This document shows, piece by piece, positions 1-9,844 of a stretch of DNA of 64,000 nt. Position 1 is the stretch's first letter, and every line of letters begins with the position of its first letter. The translations under genes were made by a program, and so were the position numbers. The notes beneath the pieces are model-generated. The model was not told the origin of the DNA. It did no database searches and saw nothing but the letters and a program-made list of their open reading frames with translations. Origin of the DNA: Vescimonas sanitatis (GTDB taxonomy: Bacteria > Bacillota > Clostridia > Oscillospirales > Oscillospiraceae); contig NZ_JBMGPW010000002.1 of NCBI RefSeq assembly GCF_049060325.1, forward strand, positions 310,001 through 374,000. Direction: 5' to 3'.

Positions 1-3000
1 CCGGAGAGAGCGATGGTATTCAGGGCGTCGCCGTAGGTGATGGCGTTCTTGCTCAGCGTCGGTGTGCCGGTGGGAGTGATCCTGTTCTCCGCGCTGACGT
101 CGATGGTCAGGGTGAAGTCATGGTAGTTGGTCGTAGAGACCTTGACCTTGACAGAACCAATGCTGCCTGTTTCTTTCGTTTCCACGGCCCGAATGGGCAA
201 AATCAGCTTGCCGTCTTCCACCCTCGCGCCATCGGTGTAATAGCCGCTGGACAAGTTGACAGTTGGTGCGCCGTAGGTCACCGCGCCGTACTCCCTGGGA
301 GCCTCCAGCGCAGGCAGCAGCGCGGACAGATCGACCGTATACGTCGCCGCGTGGTTGTTCGCGACTTGCAGCGCCTTGGCCGCGGGGGCAGCGATGATCG
401 CACTGCTGATATAAACAGGCATACGGTCGCTGCTGTATTCGATCTGCATCACCCTGCTGCCTTTGGCAAAGACAAAGTTGCCGCCGGGTGTCAGCGTCAT
501 TGTGCCGGTGAAGGTTCTGTCTCCGGCTTCCGCGGAGTCGAATTTCATATTGCTCAACTCGTAGTCGCTCTTGTCCAAATCAAGATTATCCAAAGTCAAC
601 AATATAGGATTCCGCGGGTTCTTCGAATCAAGCATAAAACCGCCTAACGCGTCGATTCCGTTTGTGCTGTCAGTCACTGCATCTGTACCATCGTACGTCT
701 TGTTAATCTGGGCATGACGATAGTTTTCAACCGACAGCTCATACGGCTCAAGCATCCATGTCACCGACTTTTGACCCGTATAATTGCCCATGCCCTCGAT
801 GGTCAGCGTGTGCGTTCCGGCATTCCTTGCCCAATTGTTCGAATCTTTAATGGTGTAATCTTTATTCAATTCCAGCGGCTGTCCGTTGTAGGTCACCTCA
901 AATTTGTATTCTACATCGCTAAACGCGCCGGAAGAAAACGGAGTAACCACCAGGCGGTTGTCTGCCGGATTTTGGGTGTTGCCCGTGTCCGGCTTCTGCC
1001 TAATGACCGTTCGGTCGTCGTTCAGCTTGGCAGGCACGACATTTATCGTATAGTCCTTGACTGCCACCTGCCACTGCATTGCTCCGCCGGGTCTATCCAA
1101 CCCTGTGATCACGCAGAATACATCCAGCGTATCGCCGACCTTCACGTCAGCCACTCTATTCAGCGTCATATGTTCTGCGCCGCTGTTCGTTCTGCGATAC
1201 CACTTCACATCGTACAAGCCCACATTTTCACTGGGTGAGCCAACCATGAAGGGGATGCTGCCGTTAATGGGAACATTTGCCGCTTTAGAAGTCGATCCAA
1301 AGTCGTAAGGGGCTTGCTTGATAACGAATTTTTCCCATTTTTGCGCCACCGCATCAACCCGTTTATCAAGGCTTGTGCCTGTAGCGTAATATTGGTGATC
1401 CAGCACATCCGCGAGAATCTTGCCGCTTGGCAGATTATACGCGCCAAGGCTGCCGCCCGTGGCGGAAACATGCATGCCATCAGCCCAATCCTTTATATTC
1501 AGTTTGCCAATGCTGCCGCCCTGGATGGAAAGATTTGTGTTTGCGGAGCAATTCTGTACATCCAGCTTGTCAACGCTGCCGCCCTTCAGCGCAACGACAG
1601 CGCCGCCGGTCATCTCCAGATTGCCGACATAACCGCTCTCCAGCGTAAAGCTCCCGCGCTGATTCCCATCAAGGAGGATATTCTCAATCTGACCGCGCTC
1701 CGTGCCGTCGGTAACCGTCAAATGCATATTATTAGTGGGCTTGAATGCGCCGTCACCTTGAACCGACATCCTATGTCCGTTCAGATCAAGCGTATTGCCG
1801 TTCGGGCGATAACCAACGCTCCACGTAGCATCTGCCGCTTCAGCTTTATAATCTGTATACAGCTTTAATATACCGTTAGCCTTCTCATCTTCGGCATCGC
1901 CCAGCCAAGCTTTGAAGGCATCCTTCCATTGGTCAGCGGTATAGAGATTGCCATCCACCGAGGCTACGAATTTGCCGCTCTTGCCGCAGTATTCGCACGT
2001 CGCTACGCCATCTTCACCCGGTTTCATGTTCGGATGCAGGCATTTTACGACCTTGACATTGTAGATAGACGCGCCCCGAAGTGTCGTTTCGTACTTCACA
2101 TACGACCCATCTTCATTCTGGTACGCATAGCCATCTGCAAGCAGTTCACCAAGCTTAACCGGCTGGTTGTTCGCTGCCCAAATTTCATTAAAGCTGCCGC
2201 CGCTCAATTTCGTCTTTTTCAGTTCGCCAAGTTGATTATTCCCGAACGTCAGTTTTCCGATAGTACCTGCCTTTGGTCCTACGATTACTGCGGCTTCCCG
2301 CGTTGTTTCGTCATATTTCGAGTCATCCGATATATTGATCGCGCTGATCGTACCGCCTTCCCACTCGCTCAGATCCAGCGTAGCCTTCGGGGAAACACCG
2401 CTGTAGCCGCCCATCCCCTCTAGACTTTCGTGACCGCCTTCTCCGATGATTTTCAATGTGCAGGATGTAGGATTGTTATTGCTCCCAATATCAAACCATC
2501 CGCCGGTGATCGTATGCCCGTTCAGATTCAGCGTAACAATTTTACCATCTCCGGTAATAGCCGCTCTGTCTTGGGGAGTCACGCCCCATTCAATATCCGC
2601 CAGCAGCTTGACAGTTGTGCCATTCTCTGCCGCCTTCATCGCCGCCTTAAAGTCTGTGCCGTAGGTCGTTGTGCCGTCCTTCGCCACGATCTCTACGGTC
2701 ATCTTCTCTCCGCAAGTAAAGCATGTGCCATCGTTATTCACGCTCTCATGCAGGCAAGCGTAGCCGCAAACTCCGCATTTGCCGTCTTTCCAATCGCTAT
2801 GATTGTCGGACGCGCCGCACGCGCATCTATGGAGATATGTATAAGTGCTATCCGGTTTCCAATCATGCGTATGCGGCACGATGGTAAGATCGCTGATCGT
2901 CCAAATATTATAGGAACCTCCGGCTTCTACCAGTGCCTTGTTGTTGTCAGCAAAGGCATAGCCATCTTCCAGCAGGTCAGCTATACGCTTGTAGGGATTC

Positions 3001-5050
3001 GAACCATCGACCGATACCCGGCGCACGTCTATACCCTCGATTGCCGTGAACGTGCCCTGCGTCAGCTTGTTTTTCAGCGCCGCGTCGCCAGTCAGCGTCA
3101 GGCCGCCGTTCAACTCCAAACCGTTTTGGAAATCCAGCGTGCCGCCCGAGGCAGAAACCGCGGGCTGCTGTTGTTTCCGGTTCGCCTTGTCGTCGTATCT
3201 GCCGCCCGTGGCGGTCAGCTTCTGCGCAAAGGTCACCGTGCCGCCCGTCACCTTGATCGCAGGGGAAAGGTCGGGGTCACTTGTAGTTGAGTCGATGAGC
3301 TGAGCCGTTGCGTTCACTTCGCCCTGGAAGGTCACCGTGCCGTTGCCCGTGACCTCAATCGCGGACCCAACCATAGCGCCGGCTTTGCCGCCAGTCACGG
3401 TCAAATTGTTTTCAAAAATCAGTTCGCCGCCAGTGACTCTGATTGCGGGTGTAATCAACTCAGCGCCCGCAGCTATCTGGTTGATGATTGCATCCCCGGT
3501 GATTTTCAGCGTGCCCGCCTCAACCGTGATAACGGGAGCGCCCTCATTTTCCAAGGTATAGCCGTTCATATTCAATGTAAGCGTTTTACCCGGATAGTCG
3601 AATACAATGGCGTCGCGGATTTCCGTATTACCACTCTTAGCGGAATGCAGCTCCGCGGAGATTGTATCGCCGTTAGCAAATGCATCCAAGGCATCCTGCA
3701 CCGATTCGAAAATATAGTCGTAGTCACCTGCGGCTACAGGCATAAAGCCGCACTTCACACATTCGCCTGTTTTTATATTATCCCAAACGTGCTGTTCTTC
3801 CGAGCCGCTTTGATAGCCGCAGATTGCGCATCCCGCAATGTGCATCTGGTTGTTCTTGACAGCAGGTAGCCTGTGTCGTGTGGGATCACATCGCCAAACA
3901 GATTCCCGCAGGGGCATTCCTTACGGTGTCCCTCGACTCCGGCCGACACAGTTCTTTCATAGCCATCGTTTCCGCAATTCGCCTTTAGCGTTGTATTGCC
4001 CGTATTAAAGCCGCACTGCGTACAGCTCTTTATATGCTGTGTATCGCCGGAGGGCGTATACGTAGGATGGTCATGCCAGCAGTACTCAATGACGAGTTCC
4101 CCGCCCGATATGGAGGATTTCCCCCACTCCGAGGGTAATTTCGCATCGCCGTCAAGAATGCCTTCGTGTATCGATTTTGTGCTGTACAACGTAATATGAT
4201 CGCCAATAAGTTCCTTGGAATTCCCGCTGATAATCGTCACCTTGCCGCCGCTGATACCCAGACGCGCAGTACTTGCAGTCCGAATCGCCGCGCCATCACC
4301 ATTAGGATTATTGATAATCAGCTCCCCGGCGTCGGCGCCGTTGTTCGATTGCCCGTAAATGTAAAACTTATCGCCGCCGGTGTGGATCAGAGCGCCGTTG
4401 ATCGTCAGCGTTGCGTCTTGACAAAGCACCAGACCGCCATCTTTCGAACCATCGACAGTCAAATCCCCGTTGATGGTTACGGTGCCTTGAACCACATAAT
4501 ATTTGTTGCTCAAATTCGTCTCAGTTCCTGTGAGCAGGGGACCCGTTCGGCTGAAATCGGTATACGGTATAATGTCACCATTTGCATTAACATCATCCGG
4601 GTAGATTGTTACATCCCCATCCAGGAGCGCGATCTGCCCGTTGAACCAGTTGAAGAGGTCCTCGAAGCGCTCCGCGCCGGTAATCTGCGCCTGCTGCTCC
4701 GCCGTCAGGGCCTCGTAGGCGTCATAGGCCGACTGAACGGCCATGTAGGCTTCGTTCAGCGTGTCGCTGTCCATGCCCTTCAGCTCGCCCAGACTGGGCA
4801 GCTCACCGATCATCGCCTGCACGGTGGCCACGGCCTGCTTTGCGGCAGAATCCTCCTGCTGTTCTTCCTGTTGCGCAGGCTGATTCTCCTGCTGTTCTTC
4901 CCCGTTCGCCGGGTCTGCCGCTTTCTCCACGGCCGGGGGCGTCTGCGCCGTCCCCTCCGGCGCGTTCGCTTCCGCCGCCCATGCGGGGGCGGGCAGGAGC
5001 GTCAGGCACAGGGCCAGCGCCATGAATGCACTCAATAGTCGTTTTTTCAT
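1..5050 (-). CDS. Large secreted beta-repeat surface protein, frameshifted, 3-prime end outside window
   Basis: The reading starts at 5050 with MKKRLLSAFMALALCLTLLPAPAWA, shown here as a typical signal peptide (Lys-rich start, hydrophobic core, AWA-A cleavage site). An acidic Gln/Glu-rich linker follows (about residues 30-75), then an Ala-rich helical stretch, then many short glycine-rich beta-strand repeats of the form LTINGAL / GGTVTF / LDLNGH that suggest a parallel beta-helix or carbohydrate-binding repeat fold. Cys pairs (CTQCGF, CAICGY, CVKCGF, CGVCGY, CEYCGK) recur between repeats and look like zinc-ribbon-type linkers. Near residue 400 the first frame runs into about 35 non-homologous residues and a stop at 3773, while the repeat pattern continues in the frame one base away from about 3857 to base 1 without a stop. 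One missing A in a short A run (plus-strand positions 3854-3858) explains this. The function is probably cell-surface adhesion or glycan binding; that is inference. Confidence 0.75.
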
Positions 5051-5112
5051 GTCCTTCCTCCTTGAGATCAGTTTGCATTTATGTCGAATCCGGCGTCCGC
5101 CGGACGCTGTTT

Positions 5113-7476
5113 TTATAACTCTTCCGGTACCAGATGCAGCTTTTTCGCGGCGGTCTTGGCCTCCGCCCGGCGCTTCACGTCCAGCTTGTCGAGGATGTGG
5201 CTGACGTGGGTCTTCACGGTCGGCAGCTTCACATCCATGATCTGCGCGATCTCGGCGTTGGACTTGTCCGCGCAGAGCAGATGGAGAATTTGCAGCTCCG
5301 TGGGCGTCAACTCCTCGCCGGGGGCAAGGCGGGGTTCGAGGAAATGCGGGTAGAACGCCGCCTGCGTCCGCACCGCCGCCATCAGCCGCTTGCGCCATGC
5401 TTTGTCGCCGTCCCAGTCCAGTGCTTCCAGCAGCGGCAGCACCGCCGTGCCGTATACGCTGATGGTGCGGATGAAGCGGTACTCCGCTGCCGCGTCCAGC
5501 GCCGCCGTCAATCGCTCGCACCACCGCTCGTCCTTCTTGCGGTACAGGGCAATGGCAGTCAGGACATTCAGGTGAATGCCGTCGATGAGGCGGGCGCAGT
5601 TTTGGACATACGGCTCCAGCGGGGCAAGCGTCAGCTGCGCCGCGTCCGGTCTGCCGTCCTCCAGCTCCACCATGGCCTGGGTGAGATACTGGTAGCGCCG
5701 CATGACGTTCAGGTGCGTCGGCTCCCGCGGGGCTTTTTCCCGATACCACGCGTCCGCCGCGTCAAGGTCGCCGGTGTGCATGTCAATACGGCAGAGCATG
5801 GCGTCCATATTGGGCAGAAAGCGTGTCAAACCGCGCTCGGCAAAGCGTTCGCGGAGCGCCTCGATGGTGCGCCGCGCGTCGGCGGGCTGTCCGTTTGCCA
5901 TCTGGCTGCGGGCCAGCAATCCGCTGACGGCGAACTCCATGTCCGGCGTGCCGCGGTTGCGGACCTCGTTCAGCTGTGGGAGAAGGGACAGCATCCGACC
6001 GGCCACGTCCTCGCCCTTTTCAAACTTGCTCTCGGCGATGGCGCAGTCCGCAAGACCCACGCCGTCCCGCCCCAGCACCGCCTCCACGGGGAGACGGAGG
6101 GTTTTGTAGAGCAGGTCGTCCTTTTTGCTCCATGCGGAAAAGTCCTTGCCGCCGTTCATGATGCTGGGCAGCGCGCTGGTGACGGAGAAGGACGGCAGCG
6201 TCACTTCCTTGTTCATCAGCAGCCGGAACACGGCGGGAATGGTTTCCGTCAGACCGTTCACGCCCCGCTGGGGGAGAGAAATGTCCAGCCATGCAAGGCG
6301 GCTGCGGGCCTGCTTTCCGGCGGCGTCCTGCCTGCCGCAGCGCTCGGCAAATGCTTGCAGCTCGCCGTACCAGCGCTCCGAGCCTTCGTAGTCCATCGCC
6401 AGCGCGCAGAGCATGCTCATGCCCTGCATCAGCGAGGGAGAGGCGAGAATTTCCGCCTCCGGCAGGCTGCGGTAGTATTTTCCCATCTCGGCATAGTGAC
6501 CCATGCCGGGGTGCAGCTCGGCGTTGCGCACCAGCAGCTCGGAGACCTTGGAATGGTCACCGCCGCTGGTGTAGCATTCCAGGGCGTGGGCGTAGTCCTC
6601 CTTCAGCTCATAGTACAGCCCGCCCCGGCTGAAGAGCGCTTTGCGCTTTTCCTCGGTATACTCCCGTTCCATCTCCCAGAGGAGAAAAGCTCGGAAACCC
6701 GACCAGAAGTGGAAGCGCTGGCAGTCGTCGTAGCGCAGCATAGTGGTGTATCGAAGAAGCCAGTCCAGCCGTTCGCCGGCACGGGGATCGCCGCTGACCA
6801 TCCGCGCCATTTCCAGGTCAAAGCTTTCAAAGGGAGCCAGCTCCAACAGGAAGCGCCGCACCGGCAGGTCAAAGCGCCGGTAGATGGCGGTCTCAAAGTA
6901 GAGGAACACCTCCCGGAACACCCGCGCCGCCAACTCTGGCGTCCACGGCTTGCCCGGAGACATACACCGGGCGGTGATGGCTACGCCCAGCGGATAGCCC
7001 ACGGATTCTTTCAAAATTCCGTCGATCTCGCTATCTGTTACATTTGCTCCCGAAAGCTGAAACAGTCGCCGCACATCGTCCGCGTCAAAAAGCAGGTCGT
7101 CGGCCTCCAGCACCGTCATCAGCCCCGTGTACTGAAACGCCGTCAGGCAGCCGGGCGGCACACCGCGCGAGAGCAGCACGAAATGGCGCTCCGGACTTGA
7201 GCGAATCAATTCGCAAAGAGCCTGCTGCCCGGCTTCCTCCTGCATGAGCTGAAGATCGTCAATCAGCAGAATGTCCCAATCCTGCGCTGACGGTGGGATC
7301 GCGCAGTCTGGGTCTGCCGCGCTTTGCCGCAGCACATTCCGCCCGCGCAGCAGCGCGTCCGCCAGCACGGTCTTTCCAAAGCCGCAGGGCGCGCTGAAAA
7401 AAAGGACTCTGCCATGCGCTATGAAGCTGTCAAACCGTTTCTGAACGGAGGGCTTTATGATGATATTTTCGGTCAT
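5113..7476 (-). CDS. LuxR/MalT-type large ATP-binding transcriptional regulator
   Basis: A 787-residue protein. The start at 7476 (MTENIIIKPS) is chosen because GGGAGG lies just upstream; an earlier in-frame start lacks this. Residues about 27-40 hold a Walker A (SAPCGFGKT) and about 80-85 an LLIDDL Walker B, i.e. a STAND-type NTPase. The middle is a long helical TPR-like region. The last 65 residues are a GerE/LuxR helix-turn-helix (LTPTELQILHLL...NAEIAQIMDVKLPTVKTHVSHILDKL). This is the MalT architecture: an inducer-activated DNA-binding ATPase in the cytoplasm. It lies 60 bp upstream of the secreted repeat protein on the same strand and may control it. The inducer cannot be read from the sequence. 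Confidence 0.9.
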   Translation of the reverse strand: MTENIIIKPSVQKRFDSFIAHGRVLFFSAPCGFGKTVLADALLRGRNVLRQSAADPDCAIPPSAQDWDILLIDDLQLMQEEAGQQALCELIRSSPERHFVLLSRGVPPGCLTAFQYTGLMTVLEADDLLFDADDVRRLFQLSGANVTDSEIDGILKESVGYPLGVAITARCMSPGKPWTPELAARVFREVFLYFETAIYRRFDLPVRRFLLELAPFESFDLEMARMVSGDPRAGERLDWLLRYTTMLRYDDCQRFHFWSGFRAFLLWEMEREYTEEKRKALFSRGGLYYELKEDYAHALECYTSGGDHSKVSELLVRNAELHPGMGHYAEMGKYYRSLPEAEILASPSLMQGMSMLCALAMDYEGSERWYGELQAFAERCGRQDAAGKQARSRLAWLDISLPQRGVNGLTETIPAVFRLLMNKEVTLPSFSVTSALPSIMNGGKDFSAWSKKDDLLYKTLRLPVEAVLGRDGVGLADCAIAESKFEKGEDVAGRMLSLLPQLNEVRNRGTPDMEFAVSGLLARSQMANGQPADARRTIEALRERFAERGLTRFLPNMDAMLCRIDMHTGDLDAADAWYREKAPREPTHLNVMRRYQYLTQAMVELEDGRPDAAQLTLAPLEPYVQNCARLIDGIHLNVLTAIALYRKKDERWCERLTAALDAAAEYRFIRTISVYGTAVLPLLEALDWDGDKAWRKRLMAAVRTQAAFYPHFLEPRLAPGEELTPTELQILHLLCADKSNAEIAQIMDVKLPTVKTHVSHILDKLDVKRRAEAKTAAKKLHLVPEEL

Positions 7477-7540
7477 TTCTTCCCTCCCTTTGATACAGAG
7501 TGAGATTGTCATAAGCCTTTTGCCACCTATCTCAAATTAT

Positions 7541-7568
7541 ATTATACGCGGCTGTTCTGAAATGTAAA
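7541..7568 (-). promoter_or_regulatory. Promoter of the LuxR-type regulator
   Basis: On the minus strand TTTACA (7563-7568), a 16-bp spacer and TATAAT (7541-7546) lie about 65 bp upstream of the regulator start at 7476. Confidence 0.6.
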
Positions 7569-7897
7569 TCATCCCAAAGGATGAGACGCGCTGCATAGCA
7601 AACGGCTGTGCAGGCCAGCATTTCGTGAGGTGAAAAAGAAATTGCACAGTATCAGGTCAAAATGCCCGCGCTGTGCGATTCGGTGTTTACTTATAGAGTC
7701 TTGTCACTTCTTACTGTGTCACCGGAGAATCAAAATTAAAGTCGCGGCGCAATGCGGTCTGCCCATGTTCTGTGTGATATTCGTCTTCAACGCGCACAGA
7801 GCAATTATATTTCGACAATCGTATAGCATGGAAACGAGTTGAATAAAACGAGAAAAAGGAAATTAGTTGTATCTTTTCTTTGAACGTACGCTGCTTT
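7569..7897. other. Intergenic, no convincing gene
   Basis: About 330 bp between the regulator promoter and an hsdM remnant. Short open frames exist on both strands but none has a ribosome site with recognisable product. The minus-strand reading ending near 7711 (…EHGQTALRRDFNFDSPVTQ) could be a further gene scrap; I cannot identify it. Confidence 0.4.
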
Positions 7898-8172
7898 TGC
7901 AAACAGTATTTCATGCTCCCGGTTGCGAAGCATCCGTTCGTGATACTTCCCGCCCTTCTTGTTCTGGTTCAGTATCCAGAGCGTGACACTGATATCGGTG
8001 GTGATAAACAGTTCCCGAGGAAGAATGACAATGGCTTCCACCTTATCATTCTAAATCAGTTTTTTGCGAATCTCTAAAGTGTCACTGTCGCCCAACGCAC
8101 CGTTCGCCAGCAAGAAACCCGCAACGCCGTCTGCGGCCTTCAAATGCGAAAGCATATGCAAAATCCAATAGA
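7898..8172 (-). pseudogene. Type I restriction-modification HsdM fragment
   Basis: Read on the minus strand, YWILHMLSHLKAADGVAGFL, LANGALGDSDTLEIRKKLI, an in-frame TAG, then EAIVILPRELFITTDISVTL and WILNQNKKGG...NREHEILF match the well-known part of N6-adenine methyltransferase HsdM after the NPPF/Y motif (VLANG...EAIVxLPxxLF...WxLxKNK). The stop replaces the expected Glu (GAG to TAG). Both ends are lost: similarity ends near 7898 and near 8172. The residues differ clearly from those of the intact HsdM at 43213, so this is a relic of another RM locus, not a copy of it. Confidence 0.75.
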
Positions 8173-8323
8173 TGTGGCCCGTGCCGGTGGCAAGGTGGCT
8201 GGCGACGCACGGAAGGCCATTGAGACGCAGACCGGCGTTCCTGTCATCACCTCCAAGAACGCCGCGCAGCTCAGTGAAGTGGTTACAAATCTGCTGGAAG
8301 ATGCGGGGAATAAAGAAAAATAG
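8156..8323 (+). pseudogene. C-terminal scrap of a DinD/BRO-N-like protein
   Basis: A 55-codon reading in the plus direction contains NPIDVARAGGKVAGDARKAI, ETQTGVPVITSKNAAQLSEV, which resembles the conserved tail (GGxVAGxARKxIExxTGxxVITxxNA) of DNA-damage-inducible D / BRO-N antirepressor-type proteins as I remember it. The N-terminal domain is absent. It abuts, head to head, the hsdM fragment; dinD-like genes often accompany type I RM loci, which supports a common decayed locus. No ribosome site is seen. Confidence 0.5.
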
Positions 8324-8485
8324 TATTCAAATCCACGCATGGGGCATTTAAAATCTGCCTCGCTATAGACAAACTTTTGAATAAAAATTTTTCTACTTTT
8401 TTCGACGATTTATAGCCGCTTTTGCTTTATTATGGATGCTCTTCGCAACTCTTGACTACACTGTTTCCGCACACTCCACGGCTGC

Positions 8486-8520
8486 CTGTAGTCAAACATG
8501 TGGTCAAAAACCGCTTTCTG
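8486..8520 (+). repeat. Left copy of island-end repeat
   Basis: CTGTAGTCAAACATGTGGTC followed by AAAAA and CCGCTTTCTG. The right copy at 59354-59398 shares CTGTrGTCA, ATGTGGTCAAA and CCGCTTTCTG in the same order and orientation, with about 10 extra bases before the last block. Likely integrase-arm or attachment flanking sequence of an integrated element. Confidence 0.5.
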
Positions 8521-8556
8521 AACACCCTCGTGACATGGGCCAGAAAGCGGTTTTTT
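8506..8556. terminator. Inverted repeat, possible bidirectional terminator
   Basis: AAAAACCGCTTTCTG and CAGAAAGCGGTTTTTT form a 15-bp stem around a 20-nt loop, with T-runs on both strands. Confidence 0.6.
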
Positions 8557-8670
8557 ATGGTCTGCCGGAGTGCCGCGGACGGATGATTTGCCTCTCCAGC
8601 CTGTCGCATTGTACCTCTGCCGGAGAGGTTAAGCAAGTCCTTTATACAGGAATAGGCGGCGCAGAATTTG

Positions 8671-8693
8671 CATCGCTATAGACAAAGAATACC
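8671..8693 (+). repeat. Border box copy (degenerate)
   Basis: CATCGCTATAGACAAAGAAT matches the TGCGCCGCAATAGACAAAG box found at 28354, 36537, 36861, 41257 and 54582. Upstream, GGCGGCGCAGAATTTGCATCGC is a degenerate form of the inverted repeat seen at 54580-54598. Confidence 0.5.
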
Positions 8694-8842
8694 ATCACAC
8701 CCTAACAGTTATTACATTCCCTTAATTCTGGTGGTGTTTTAAGGGAAAACTTACCCGGAGTAAGGGAAAGCATCTGCGCCCTGCGAGAGAAACGCTGTTG
8801 ACTTTCGTCGTAATTTTATCATGAATATTTTTCGATTGGCAC

Positions 8843-9322
8843 TCAAAGCGAGGACTTTCCGCAGGGCGGACAAGACCGAATCTTCCTTGCCTGACGAGTG
8901 GCACGCGCTTTCTGCTCTGCTTCGAGTGCATCAAAAAGGCCTTGCCAAAGATTCGGGTTCGGCTCATGCTCTGCGTAGTCTTCGAGGTGCCGCCGAATAT
9001 CATCGGCAGCCAACGCAAGAAACTTATCGTCCAGAAACCGAATGTGGCGCTTAATATAATCGGAAACTACTGCGGGCATACATGTGTTTCTGCCCATCGC
9101 ATACCGCATTGCCGACAGCAGGATCAAGCGAAAGTCAGAGTCATAGATTGGTGCGAGCAGGTCCTGAGGGAACAGCAGAAACTCCTTGCCATTATTCATG
9201 CATACGCGCAGTGGTCGCTGCTCATCCGTTACCAGATTCAATAGGCTGTTGGCTTGATCCTTCAGCTCATCAATGGTGATCGATTCGTAGTCCTGAAACG
9301 GGCTTGCTTCATAATTCATCAT
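8843..9322 (-). CDS. Conserved hypothetical protein, about 158 residues
   Basis: The start at 9322 or 9319 (MMNYEASPFQ) is chosen because GGAGG lies 4-7 bases upstream. The protein is soluble and helical. A central segment LSAMRYAMGRNTCMPAVVSD resembles a small family of unknown function carried by Firmicute mobile elements (LSAxRYAxGRxTYMP...), from memory. The C-terminus is basic (ARATRQARKIR). It faces away from the XRE gene at 9600 and sits at the left edge of the island. No catalytic motif is visible; a role cannot be assigned. Confidence 0.65.
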   Translation of the reverse strand: MMNYEASPFQDYESITIDELKDQANSLLNLVTDEQRPLRVCMNNGKEFLLFPQDLLAPIYDSDFRLILLSAMRYAMGRNTCMPAVVSDYIKRHIRFLDDKFLALAADDIRRHLEDYAEHEPNPNLWQGLFDALEAEQKARATRQARKIRSCPPCGKSSL

Positions 9323-9528
9323 TTGACCTCCAATCAGTTTGTCCTCGCGATGAGGTGTTGGCATTGTAGCTCTGACTGCCCGGAGGTTCAACTGTTTCTT
9401 TTGCAGCTCGAAAAGAAATCCAACAGGGTCGGAATTCGTGCGTATTTATCATTTTCTTGCTTTTCCTGCCCGAATGTGCTATCGTTATAAACAACGCTGT
9501 CAAGTGTTGGAATAGGCCTTGGCAGTAT

Positions 9529-9573
9529 GGCTGCAATAGACCGAGTGCTCTGCCAAGTGGCAGAGCATTTTTT
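9529..9573 (+). terminator. Border-box-like sequence plus hairpin
   Basis: TGCAATAGACCGAG is followed by GCTCTGCCAAGTGGCAGAGC and ATTTTTTG: a 7-bp perfect stem and a T-run. This repeats the box-then-hairpin layout seen at other module borders. Confidence 0.5.
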
Positions 9574-9599
9574 GTATATCGGTACGGAGGAGATATTTT

Positions 9600-9809
9600 A
9601 TGTCTGTGAGTTATAAAAAACTCTGGAAGCTGCTTATCGATAAGGATATGAAGAAAAAAGACCTGTGTGAAAAGGCTGGTATCAGCCCAGCATCGGTTAC
9701 CAAGATGGGACGGAATGGTCATGTCACGACTGAGATACTCGTGAAGATTTGTGCGGCACTGGATTGTAGAATTGAGGATATTGTGGAGATTGTACCGGAT
9801 CATAATTAA
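9600..9809 (+). CDS. Small XRE/Cro-type regulator
   Basis: A 69-residue single-domain helix-turn-helix protein (KKLWKLLIDKDMKKKDLCEK, AGISPASVTKMGRNGHVTTE) of the minimal YozG/HTH_26 type. CGGAGGAG lies 8 bases before the ATG. It is followed after 35 bp by the PD-(D/E)XK-like gene and probably regulates it. Its closest relative in the window is at 41455, which precedes a different effector. CCGATATA half-sites lie before it (about 9576-9585, TATATCGGTAC) and between it and the next gene (about 9817-9831), possible operators. Confidence 0.85.
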   Translation: MSVSYKKLWKLLIDKDMKKKDLCEKAGISPASVTKMGRNGHVTTEILVKICAALDCRIEDIVEIVPDHN

Positions 9810-9844
9810 ATTGCCTTTACCGATATATACCGGGGGGATACTGT

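Larger units (their letters stand above)
8324..8842. other. Non-coding left border of the island
   Basis: About 520 bp without a credible gene. It holds two degenerate copies of the ATAGACAAA box (8359-8374, 8671-8693), the 35-bp sequence at 8486-8520 that is related to 59354-59398, and a terminator-like hairpin at 8506-8556. Confidence 0.6.

Noticed and set aside
120..3290. Several plus-strand open frames of 160-290 codons
   Set aside because: Antisense to the secreted repeat protein, whose minus-strand frame is continuous and has clear repeat structure.
5051..5749. Upstream extension of the surface-protein frame to 5749
   Set aside because: It overlaps the regulator gene in another frame and encodes low-complexity Gly/Ala/Arg; the signal peptide begins at 5050 behind a good ribosome site.
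5134..7200. Open frame of 688 codons on the plus strand
   Set aside because: It lies antisense to the well-supported LuxR-type regulator, is rich in Arg/His/Gln as expected of a GC-rich antisense frame, and has no ribosome site.
8541..8600. Possible left copy of the tRNA-Pro 3-prime end (GGTCTGCCGGAGTG after a T-run)
   Set aside because: Only a loose match to GGTCCGAGTG and no T-arm can be formed, so I do not call it an attachment site.
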